Shown: positions 1 to 6,032 of the stretch, piece by piece
How the letters are laid out: each line of letters starts with the position of its first letter
How positions within the stretch are numbered: position 1 is the first letter of the stretch
Assembly (NCBI GenBank): GCA_023266415.1
Contig: JAHFQG010000031.1
Span: forward strand, 1-11,343
DNA: 11,343 nucleotides
From: Francisellaceae bacterium
Lineage (GTDB): Bacteria; Pseudomonadota; Gammaproteobacteria; Berkiellales; Berkiellaceae
Direction of reading: 5' to 3'
Translations under genes and position numbers: made by a program
The notes under the pieces: generated by a model
Databases searched by the model: none
Seen by the model: only the letters and a program-made list of their open reading frames with translations
Told to the model about the DNA's origin: nothing

Positions 1-869
1 TCGATTTGGGTGATTTTGTGATTAGCAAAGAGGATGGTGGTCCTACCTTTTTGTTCGCCAATGCCATTGACGATGCCCTCATGGAAGTCACCCATGCGCT
101 TCGGGGGGAAGATCACCTCACCAACACCCCACGCCAAATTTTGGTGCTACAATTGCTGGGGTTGACCCCCCCACAATATGGTCATTTTCCCATCATTCTA
201 GGACAAGATGGCAAACCGCTTTCTAAGCGAAATGGCAGCCAATCCATTCAAACTTTACGCGAACAAGGCTTTTGTCAAGAAGCGCTGGTTAATTATATGG
301 CGCGCTTAGGCCATCATTATACGGATGAAGGCTGGATGTCCTTTGAAACGCTGGGACAACATTTTTCTCTTGAACATATGGGTCGCTCTGCTGCACGTTT
401 TGATGGGGAACAACTCCTGTTTTGGCAAAAACAAACTTTGTCTCGTTTCAGTTCAGATGCGTTATTCACCTGGCTAAAACCTGTGCGCACCACACATCCA
501 GATGTTGAATGGACGCAATTGCTGCCTCTCATCCAAGATAATATTTTGCTGCCCCAAGATGCTACGCGCTGGGCTGAAAATTTAAGGGCAACCACTTATG
601 ATTTTGAAGGGGAAGCGCTACACATTCTGCAAAATACCCCTGCTTTGTATTGGGAAACTGCTTTAGCCGCATTAGAAACGCATGGCATAGACGCTAAAGC
701 TATTTTAGAAACTTTAAAAATGCGCTTATCGCTGAAGGGAAAACCTCTTTTTATGCCATTACGCTTGGCCCTGACAGGCCAACTGCATGGGCCTCAATTG
801 CAAGATATTATGACGTACCTGGGAAAAGCGTGTGTTGCACAAAAACTGTGTCACCCCAGCGCAGGTTGA
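1..869 (+). CDS. gltX: Glutamyl-tRNA synthetase, 3' part (5' end outside window)
   Basis: Class I aminoacyl-tRNA synthetase that charges tRNA-Glu in the cytoplasm. The reading frame is open to the left edge, so the N-terminal half with the HIGH motif is missing. The visible part starts inside the catalytic domain with GDFVISKEDGGPTFLFANAIDDALMEV cut short here to its hallmark DG.PT.LFA..IDD, followed by THALRGEDHLTNTPRQ. The KMSKS-type loop reads PLSKRNG (about 216-236). The C-terminal anticodon-binding region carries the family pattern GKPLFMPLRLALTGQLHGP. The Asn after KR, where E. coli has His, suggests a divergent GltX subtype; a second gltX elsewhere is possible. The natural C-terminus should lie near YLGKACVAQ. 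The last residues, LCHPSAG, and the TGA at 867-869 come from a palindromic repeat, so the end was rewritten by repeat insertion. cysS follows 206 nt downstream. Confidence 0.93.
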   Translation, partial: DLGDFVISKEDGGPTFLFANAIDDALMEVTHALRGEDHLTNTPRQILVLQLLGLTPPQYGHFPIILGQDGKPLSKRNGSQSIQTLREQGFCQEALVNYMARLGHHYTDEGWMSFETLGQHFSLEHMGRSAARFDGEQLLFWQKQTLSRFSSDALFTWLKPVRTTHPDVEWTQLLPLIQDNILLPQDATRWAENLRATTYDFEGEALHILQNTPALYWETALAALETHGIDAKAILETLKMRLSLKGKPLFMPLRLALTGQLHGPQLQDIMTYLGKACVAQKLCHPSAG

Positions 870-914
870 GGGACAGCTCTGTGTCACCCCAGCGCAGGCT
901 GGGGTCCAGCTCTG
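849..914 (-). repeat. Two extra right-arm half-units of the palindromic repeat
   Basis: Two 28-bp half-units (849-876 and 882-909), each followed by the 5-nt spacer CTCTG. Together with the first arm of the full unit at 915 they form a 33-bp tandem period. The second holds a perfect hairpin, CCCCAGC-GCAG-GCTGGGG. The first is degenerate on its 3' side (GGTTGAGGGACAG) and supplies the stop codon of gltX. The same degenerate form recurs at 2640-2667 on the opposite strand. Confidence 0.9.
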
Positions 915-985
915 TGTCACCCCAGCGCAGGCTGGGGTCCAGCCTAATACAGTCGGACTGGATGCCAGCCTCCGCTGGCATGACA
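915..985 (-). repeat. 71-bp palindromic repeat unit, inverted orientation
   Basis: This unit has two 28-bp arms (915-942 and 958-985) around a 15-nt centre (943-957). Each arm is itself a hairpin: CCCCAGC-GCAG-GCTGGGG in one and TGCCAGC-CTCC-GCTGGCA in the other. The arms are also imperfect inverted repeats of each other. It is the reverse complement of the units at 2477 and 2564. A short remnant of another arm (AGCTGTGTCACCCT) follows at about 992-1005. Repeats of this kind are widespread in proteobacteria and often appear as spurious peptides reading MPAEAGIQ or PSLRWGD. Confidence 0.92.
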
Positions 986-1075
986 ATGGAGAGCTGTGTC
1001 ACCCTGTGAGCGCCCCATTGGCTAGCAGATACTCGTTCGGTTACCGCTTGTTTTTGGCCTTAAGAAGGAGTTTAT

Positions 1076-2449
1076 GTGGATATTTCTTTATACGACAGTT
1101 TTACCCAAAAAATTCGTCCTTTTCATCCTTTAAATTCCAAAAAAGTCAGTTTATATGTGTGTGGAAATACTGTATACGACGATTGTCATATTGGGCATGC
1201 ACGAGTGTTTGTGTCGTTTGATGTGTTAGTGCGTTTTTTTCAAGCGGTTGGATATCAGGTGCATTATGTACAGAACATTACCGACATTGATGATAAAATA
1301 ATCCAGAGAGCCAACCAAAACCAAGAAGACATTCACACTCTCACCGAACGATATATCACACGTTTGCAAGAAGATAATCAAGCGCTGTTTGTGCTGCCTC
1401 CCACCGAGCAACCCAAATGTACGGAATACATTCATGATATGATTGCCATGATAACCACCCTATTGCACCGTGGTGTCGCCTATGTGGGTAATAATCATGA
1501 TGTGTATTATGATGTCGCTCGTTTTGAGTCGTATGGGGCGCTGTCTCATCGTGATTTGGCTAACTTGTATGCCGGCGCACGCGTAGACGTGGAGGCAGCT
1601 AAAAAAAGCCCCCTCGATTTTGTGCTCTGGAAAAGCGCTAAGCCAGGGGAACCCGCGTGGGCCTCCCCGTGGGGGCTGGGCAGACCTGGGTGGCATATCG
1701 AATGTTCAGCAATGGCAACTCGCTGTCTGGGTCATCATTTTGACATTCATGGCGGCGGAGCCGATTTATTATTCCCGCATCATGAAAATGAACGGGCTCA
1801 ATCCGAAGCAGCCACCGGTGAAACTTTTGTCAATACCTGGATGCACGTGGGTTTTGTGCAAGTCAATCACGAAAAAATGTCTAAATCGTTGGGGAATTTT
1901 TTCACCATTCGAGAGGTGTTAAAAAACCATAAACCCGAAGCTGTACGGTATTTTTTACTGTCCAGTCATTATCGCTCTCAAATTCAATACAGCGAAGATG
2001 CTCTACAAGCGGCATGGCACTCCCTGACGCGCTTATATACCGCTTTGAAAGATTTTGATGGATCAGCTGATTTAGAGCGGCAAGAGCCTTATACGGCACG
2101 GTTTTTAAAAACCCTGGCAGACGATTTAAATACCCCCCAAGCGTTGGCTGTTTTGTTTGAAATTGCCTCTTTGGTGCATAAAACGCATTCTGAGTCAGAC
2201 AAAATATCTTTGCAAAGAGTATTAAAATCCTGTGCGTCTATCTTGGGTTTGTTAAATGACTCACCCAAAGCTTTTTTTCAGGGAGAAGGGCCGTTATCTT
2301 CCGATGACATTGAGGCTTTTATTCAAAAACGCCACACCGCCAGAACTCAGAAAAATTGGGCACTGTCAGACGAAATACGCGCCACTTTACTGCAAGCCGG
2401 GGTGATTTTGGAAGATGCCGGTGATAAAACCACCTGGCGACGATTATAA
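1076..2449 (+). CDS. cysS: Cysteinyl-tRNA synthetase
   Basis: Charges tRNA-Cys with cysteine in an ATP-dependent reaction. It is a cytoplasmic, class I, zinc-dependent monomer. The 457 residues match the E. coli length (461). The N-terminal Rossmann domain has CGNTVYD and the HIGH motif at 38-41. The zinc ligands are all present: Cys29, Cys210 (WHIECSAMA), His235 and Glu239 (FPHHENE). The KMSKS loop is at 267-271, and a C-terminal helical anticodon-binding region follows. The start is GTG at 1076, preceded by AAGAAGGAG (1062-1070) five nt upstream. An ATG two bases earlier is in another frame. No convincing sigma70 promoter is visible in 986-1062. The gene is convergent with folD, and inverted copies of the palindromic repeat lie 90 nt before it and 27 nt after it. 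All catalytic motifs are intact. Confidence 0.98.
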   Translation: MDISLYDSFTQKIRPFHPLNSKKVSLYVCGNTVYDDCHIGHARVFVSFDVLVRFFQAVGYQVHYVQNITDIDDKIIQRANQNQEDIHTLTERYITRLQEDNQALFVLPPTEQPKCTEYIHDMIAMITTLLHRGVAYVGNNHDVYYDVARFESYGALSHRDLANLYAGARVDVEAAKKSPLDFVLWKSAKPGEPAWASPWGLGRPGWHIECSAMATRCLGHHFDIHGGGADLLFPHHENERAQSEAATGETFVNTWMHVGFVQVNHEKMSKSLGNFFTIREVLKNHKPEAVRYFLLSSHYRSQIQYSEDALQAAWHSLTRLYTALKDFDGSADLERQEPYTARFLKTLADDLNTPQALAVLFEIASLVHKTHSESDKISLQRVLKSCASILGLLNDSPKAFFQGEGPLSSDDIEAFIQKRHTARTQKNWALSDEIRATLLQAGVILEDAGDKTTWRRL

Positions 2450-2476
2450 GAAAGAGGGCTTACAGGGTGAGCTTCC

Positions 2477-2547
2477 TGTCATGCCAGCGGAGGCTGGCAT
2501 CCAGTCCGACTGTATTAGACTGGACCCCAGCCTGCGCTGGGGTGACG
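2477..2547 (+). repeat. 71-bp palindromic repeat unit, copy 1 of the right cluster
   Basis: The left arm (2477-2504) contains TGCCAGC-GGAG-GCTGGCA. The centre is TCCGACTGTATTAGA (2505-2519). The right arm (2520-2547) contains CCCCAGC-CTGC-GCTGGGG. It starts 27 nt after the cysS stop and could form a large cruciform or RNA hairpin between the convergent genes cysS and folD. There is no T-run, so intrinsic termination is not supported. Confidence 0.92.
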
Positions 2548-2563
2548 GGCTGACCACCTTCAT

Positions 2564-2634
2564 TGTCATGCCAGCGGAGGCTGGCATCCAGTCCGACTGT
2601 ATTAGACTGGACCCCAACCTGCGCTGGGGTGACA
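2564..2634 (+). repeat. 71-bp palindromic repeat unit, copy 2 of the right cluster
   Basis: Identical to the unit at 2477 except in the right arm, where CCCCAGC is CCCCAAC and the final base differs. The two units are separated by the 16-nt linker 2548-2563 (GGCTGACCACCTTCAT), which recurs exactly at 2668-2683. Confidence 0.92.
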
Positions 2635-2639
2635 CAGAG

Positions 2640-2667
2640 CTGTCCCCCAACCTGCGCTGGGGTGACG
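2640..2667 (+). repeat. Extra right-arm half-unit of the palindromic repeat
   Basis: A 28-bp arm 33 bp after the previous right arm, separated by CAGAG, the complement of the CTCTG spacer in the left cluster. Its CTGTCCCCCAACC form matches the degenerate arm at 849-876 in inverted orientation. The two clusters therefore share the same composite structure and not only the basic unit. Confidence 0.88.
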
Positions 2668-2683
2668 GGCTGACCACCTTCAT

Positions 2684-2714
2684 TGTCATGCCAGCGGAGG
2701 CTGGCATCCAGTCC
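2684..2714 (+). repeat. Terminal left-arm half-unit overlapping the folD 3' end
   Basis: A lone left arm (TGTCATGCCAGCGGAGGCTG at its start) plus TCC, breaking off at 2714. On the minus strand it encodes the last residues of folD (WTGCQPPLA) and its TGA stop (2686-2688). The preceding 16-nt linker carries GACCACCT (2672-2679), an exact inverted match to AGGTGGTC at 2721-2728 in folD, so this arm is flanked by an 8-bp inverted repeat. Confidence 0.88.
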
Positions 2715-3444
2715 AAAAAGAGGTGGTCGCCTTCCACGTATTTTCCAATAAGGTGGCCACAATGACCACAGCCCCCGGTTTTAGCCAGTCACCTTTCACA
2801 AAGTTAGGCTTTCCAATCGCGACAATCACCGCATCCGATAACTTTAAATAGGCCGGCAAATCTTGAGTAAACCGATGACACATCGTGACCGTGGCGCCTG
2901 CCATCAGCAATTCTAACCCCATAGGTCGCCCCACAATGTTCGAAGCCCCCACCACCGTTACGTGAGAGGTGCGGAAAGGGAAGTCAATGTGCTGTAAAAG
3001 CTTCATAATGCCATAGGGCGTACAGGGACGTAAGAGCGGGCGGCGTTCACACAAACGACCCATGTTGAAAGGGTGAAAACCATCGACATCTTTGCTGGGA
3101 TGAATAGCATCCATCACGGTTTGAGGATTGATACCCTTGGGTAAGGGCATTTGCACCAAAATGCCCTGCGTGGCTGGATCTCGGTTATAATGCTCAATGC
3201 GGGCTAATAACTCCAATTCGGCAATATCAACCGATAATTGTACCACCTCAGATCGCATACCCACACTGCATGCAGCTGCATGCTTATGGCGAACATACAC
3301 CGAAGAAGCGGGATCAGTGCCTACTTGAATCACCACCAGCCCAGGGGGTGCATGACCTTTCGCCACCCAGCCCTGAACGTTCATTTTGATTTCTTCAAGA
3401 AGTTGGTTAGCTAATTTTTTTCCGTCTAAAAGTTGCGCTGTCAT
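2686..3444 (-). CDS. folD: FolD (methylene-THF dehydrogenase/cyclohydrolase) with an in-frame C-terminal deletion, possibly a pseudogene
   Basis: FolD interconverts 5,10-methylene-THF and 10-formyl-THF in two NADP-linked steps in the cytoplasm. The N-terminal catalytic domain is well conserved: YVRHK with the catalytic Lys, GILVQMPLPKGI, KDVDGFHPFNMGRL and LRPCTPYG. The NADP-binding GASNIVGRPMGLELLMAGATV (its core GASNIVGRP) is also present. After GDWLKPGAVVI (residue 228) the protein jumps straight to VATLLENT. The segment between these, about 39 residues in E. coli and including DVGIN and the PGGVGPMT signature, is absent; the junction is at 2760/2761. The last nine residues and the stop are read from a palindromic repeat. 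I chose ATG 3444 because GGAG lies 9 nt upstream and MTAQLLDGKKLA matches the family start; an ATG at 3459 has no ribosome site. At 252 residues it is shorter than the usual 280-290. The identity is sure; activity is doubtful. Confidence 0.9.
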   Translation of the reverse strand: MTAQLLDGKKLANQLLEEIKMNVQGWVAKGHAPPGLVVIQVGTDPASSVYVRHKHAAACSVGMRSEVVQLSVDIAELELLARIEHYNRDPATQGILVQMPLPKGINPQTVMDAIHPSKDVDGFHPFNMGRLCERRPLLRPCTPYGIMKLLQHIDFPFRTSHVTVVGASNIVGRPMGLELLMAGATVTMCHRFTQDLPAYLKLSDAVIVAIGKPNFVKGDWLKPGAVVIVATLLENTWKATTSFWTGCQPPLA

Positions 3445-3471
3445 ACCAAGATGCTCCATCCGTCAGAGGCT

Positions 3472-3499
3472 AGTATAACGAGTATTGACGCGCGTACAA
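3472..3499 (-). promoter_or_regulatory. Probable sigma70 promoter of folD
   Basis: On the minus strand: -35 TTGTAC (3494-3499), 16-nt spacer, -10 TATACT (3472-3477). Transcription would start near 3465, giving a leader of about 20 nt before ATG 3444. This argues against the ATG at 3459. It overlaps the tRNA promoter on the other strand. Confidence 0.5.
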
Positions 3500-3513
3500 T
3501 AGGCCAGTATGAT
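3485..3513 (+). promoter_or_regulatory. Sigma70 promoter of the tRNA cluster (and probably tig)
   Basis: TTGACG (3485-3490), 17-nt spacer, TATGAT (3508-3513), each hexamer one mismatch from consensus. The expected start is near 3520, four bases before tRNA-Pro, which is normal for a stable-RNA operon. Confidence 0.75.
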
Positions 3514-3523
3514 TCGTCATTTC

Positions 3524-3600
3524 CGGGGTATAGCGCAGCCTGGTAGCGCACCTGCTTTGGGAGCAGGCTGTCGGGGGTTCAAATCCCTCTACCCCGACCA
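3524..3600 (+). tRNA. tRNA-Pro (anticodon TGG)
   Basis: A 77-nt cloverleaf with acceptor CGGGGTA/TACCCCG, discriminator A and encoded CCA. The anticodon stem CCTGC/GCAGG encloses TTTGGGA, anticodon TGG at 3558-3560. First gene of the five-tRNA cluster. Confidence 0.97.
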
Positions 3601-3624
3601 AGTTTCGAGTCATTCAATATACAC

Positions 3625-3701
3625 GTGCCTGTAGCTCACTTGGATAGAGCATCGGCCTTCTAAGCCGAGGGTAGCAGGTTCGAATCCTGCCAGGCACGCC
3701 A
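3625..3701 (+). tRNA. tRNA-Arg (anticodon TCT)
   Basis: A 77-nt cloverleaf with acceptor GTGCCTG/CAGGCAC, discriminator G and encoded CCA. The anticodon stem TCGGC/GCCGA encloses CTTCTAA, anticodon TCT at 3659-3661, reading AGA and AGG. It lies 24 nt after tRNA-Pro. Confidence 0.97.
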
Positions 3702-3721
3702 GGATGGCATAAGTCAATATG

Positions 3722-3798
3722 GTGGGCGTAGCTCAGTTGGTTAGAGCTCCGGATTGTGATTCCGGAGGCCGTGGGTTCAAGTCCCATCGCTCACCCCA
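3722..3798 (+). tRNA. tRNA-His (anticodon GTG)
   Basis: Acceptor GTGGGCG/CGCTCAC (one G-U pair), discriminator C at 3795 and encoded CCA. The anticodon stem CCGGA/TCCGG encloses TTGTGAT, anticodon GTG at 3756-3758. A G at 3721 can supply the G-1 that pairs with C73 and is the histidyl-tRNA synthetase identity element, so the mature tRNA probably begins at 3721. Confidence 0.96.
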
Positions 3799-3812
3799 GT
3801 TTCTGAAATTTT

Positions 3813-3888
<76 letters not shown>

Positions 3889-3895
3889 AAGTTTA

Positions 3896-3980
<85 letters not shown>

Positions 3981-4009
3981 AGAGTTTGTCAGGTAATCAA
4001 GGGGCAGTT

Positions 4010-5347
4010 ATGCAAGTTTTTATTGAAAACACAAGCCAGTTGGGCCGAAAAGTCACCGTCTCTATCCCCAAAGAAACCGTGCGCTCTAAAATTCAAAAAG
4101 AATTAAATACCTTGATGCAAAAGGTACAATTGCCCGGGTTTAAAGCGGGGAAAACCCATCGCCAAGGGCCTGTTTTAGAACATTTGAAAAAAACCGTAGA
4201 AACACGATATGGGGATTCTGTCCGTTCTGACGTATTGAAAGAATGTGTCCAAGAAAGCTTCGTGAATGCGATCGAACAACACAAATGGCACGTGGTGGGC
4301 AACCCGAATTTTCAGGTAGAACCAATCCCTCCCGTGGTGCAACACGATTTCCAATACAGCGCTACGTTTGAAGTCTTCCCCGAAGGGTTTTTAAAACCCT
4401 TTGCCGAACTGTCTGTAGAACAAATAGCCACAGATATTACCCCAGAAGATGTGGCGAAAACCATGGAAAAAGTGCGAGATCAAATCTCTGACTGGAAAAT
4501 CGTTGAACGCGCTGCCAAAATAAACGACCGACTCCATGTTAACCTAGAGCGGACCTTTTTAGAAGGAAAAGAACCCCCCGAACATCAAGAAAATACCTAT
4601 ATTTTGTTGAAAGAAGACAGTCATAACTTACCCGGCCTCCTCGAAGGATTATTGGGAAAATCAGCCTCCGAAGAATTCATTGAGTTAACCCTAGAATACC
4701 CCACTTCTTGGTCCCACAGCGATGGGGCAGGCAAAAAAATAAACTTAAAAATCAAGATACTAGACATTTCTGAAAAGGAACCTTTGTCAGACACCGAATT
4801 TTTAACTCGAGTAAATCAAGGCGATACCCTCGAAGCTGTGGCTGAAAAAATGAAACAACAATTGGAAAAAGAAGCCGAACATAAGATTTTTGAAGAAGCA
4901 AAAGAAAAAACCTTAGCAGTACTCCTGGCCGCCCATACAGAGGTCATTTTGCCTCAAAGTCTGATCGACCAAGAAGTGCAAAGCCTCCATCATAAACAAC
5001 ACAACCATGCGCCCGGAGAAGCTTGTGCCCATGAAGAACCCGAGCACGATTGTGCAGAGCACCAAAAAGAAGCCCGTGAACGAGTTTTATTGGGTATGTT
5101 AGTTAAAGAAATTATAACCACCCGGCAAATTACCCTAGATCATGCTAAAGTAAAAGAGGCGCTTGGAAGATTGGCCCAGTCTTTTGGCGGCTCCACCGAA
5201 ACACTGCAAGGGCTGTTGAAACACAACCCCAGTCTGATAAACAATATCCAACACCAAGTGTTGGTCGATCAGGCCGTAGCAGAAGTACTCAAAGAAGCCA
5301 CCATCACGCCAAAAACACTCGGTTTCACTGAACTCATGGCTTTGTAA
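4010..5347 (+). CDS. tig: Trigger factor, ribosome-associated chaperone
   Basis: Binds the ribosome near the tunnel exit and shields nascent chains; it also has an FKBP-type prolyl isomerase domain. It has 445 residues (E. coli 432). The start is ATG 4010, with AAGGGG (3999-4004) five nt upstream and [15 protein letters not shown] matching the family start. Order: ribosome-binding domain (1-130), FKBP domain (about 160-255), discontinuous C-terminal chaperone domain. Two oddities are visible. The ribosome-binding signature GFRxGK.P reads GFKAGKTH (43-50), with Lys for Arg and no Pro, followed by about nine extra residues before RYGDSVR. In the chaperone domain, residues 327-351 hold seven His and two Cys where E. 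coli has a polar segment of similar length. It lies 29 nt after tRNA-Leu and 11 nt before clpP, so it is probably transcribed with both. Confidence 0.97.
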   Translation: MQVFIENTSQLGRKVTVSIPKETVRSKIQKELNTLMQKVQLPGFKAGKTHRQGPVLEHLKKTVETRYGDSVRSDVLKECVQESFVNAIEQHKWHVVGNPNFQVEPIPPVVQHDFQYSATFEVFPEGFLKPFAELSVEQIATDITPEDVAKTMEKVRDQISDWKIVERAAKINDRLHVNLERTFLEGKEPPEHQENTYILLKEDSHNLPGLLEGLLGKSASEEFIELTLEYPTSWSHSDGAGKKINLKIKILDISEKEPLSDTEFLTRVNQGDTLEAVAEKMKQQLEKEAEHKIFEEAKEKTLAVLLAAHTEVILPQSLIDQEVQSLHHKQHNHAPGEACAHEEPEHDCAEHQKEARERVLLGMLVKEIITTRQITLDHAKVKEALGRLAQSFGGSTETLQGLLKHNPSLINNIQHQVLVDQAVAEVLKEATITPKTLGFTELMAL

Positions 5348-5358
5348 GGGACTTCACC

Positions 5359-6024
5359 ATGCACGATTTGCACAGTACCACATTATCTTCTCCCGTTTTA
5401 GCCACCGGGCTAGTGCCCATGGTGGTCGAACAATCTGCCCGCGGGGAAAGAGCTTACGACATTTACTCCCGCCTCCTAAAAGAACGCGTGGTGTTTATGG
5501 TGGGGCCCGTAGAAGATTATATGGCTAACATCATTGTGGCCCAGCTGCTGTTTCTGGAATCCGAAAACCCAGACAAAGATATCTCTCTGTACATCAATTC
5601 TCCCGGCGGCTCTGTCTCCGCGGGCTTGGCTATTTATGACACCATGCAATTCATCAAACCCCATGTCAGCACACTCTGTATTGGCTTAGCAGCCAGCATG
5701 GGCGCCGTCATTTTAGCTGGTGGAGCCCCTGAAAAACGCTTTGCCCTACCCAACTCTCGCATGATGATCCATCAACCCTTAGGGGGATATCAGGGTCAGG
5801 CAACTGACATAGAAATACACACCAAAGAAATTTTACGCTGCCGTGAAGTCTTAAATACCATCCTATCTCGACACACCAAACAACCCATGGAACGTATCCA
5901 CACCGATACCGATCGCGATAACTTCATGAGCCCCGAAGACGCCGTCCAATACGGCCTTATCGACAAAATGCTCAATAAACGTATCATCGACGATAAAGAT
6001 AAAACCAAAGATAAGAAAGAATAG
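5359..6024 (+). CDS. clpP: ATP-dependent Clp protease proteolytic subunit ClpP
   Basis: Serine peptidase that assembles as a double heptamer and degrades proteins unfolded by ClpX or ClpA. The catalytic triad is complete: Ser113 (GLAASMGA), His138 (MIHQPLGG) and Asp187 (TDRDNFMS). Other family blocks present are [29 protein letters not shown] and [12 protein letters not shown]. The 221 residues compare with 207 in E. coli. The excess is partly a charged C-terminal tail ([12 protein letters not shown]). The first 17 or so residues look like a propeptide, which in E. coli is removed autocatalytically. The start is ATG 5359 with AAGGGA (5346-5351) seven nt upstream. It lies 11 nt after tig and 8 nt before clpX, forming the classic tig-clpP-clpX operon. 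Confidence 0.98.
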   Translation: MHDLHSTTLSSPVLATGLVPMVVEQSARGERAYDIYSRLLKERVVFMVGPVEDYMANIIVAQLLFLESENPDKDISLYINSPGGSVSAGLAIYDTMQFIKPHVSTLCIGLAASMGAVILAGGAPEKRFALPNSRMMIHQPLGGYQGQATDIEIHTKEILRCREVLNTILSRHTKQPMERIHTDTDRDNFMSPEDAVQYGLIDKMLNKRIIDDKDKTKDKKE

Positions 6025-6032
6025 GAGGAAAA

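Noticed and set aside
849..985. 33-bp tandem period resembling a small CRISPR array
   Set aside because: The spacer between arms is the same 5-nt CTCTG each time, the repeats are palindromic and one is inverted, and no cas genes are near.
1074..1100. ATG at 1074 as the cysS start
   Set aside because: It is in another frame (MWIFLYTT...) with no CysRS similarity; GTG 1076 gives the family N-terminus.
2477..2714. Repeat cluster between cysS and folD as a bidirectional intrinsic terminator
   Set aside because: The hairpins are strong, but no T-run follows on either strand; a role in transcript ends is possible but not shown.
2415..2765. Open frames on both strands reading MPAEAGIQ or PSLRWGD repeats (also at 759-1002 and 832-1221)
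   Set aside because: These are translations of the palindromic repeat itself or overlap real genes; they have no ribosome site and no domain, and are a common source of false proteins.
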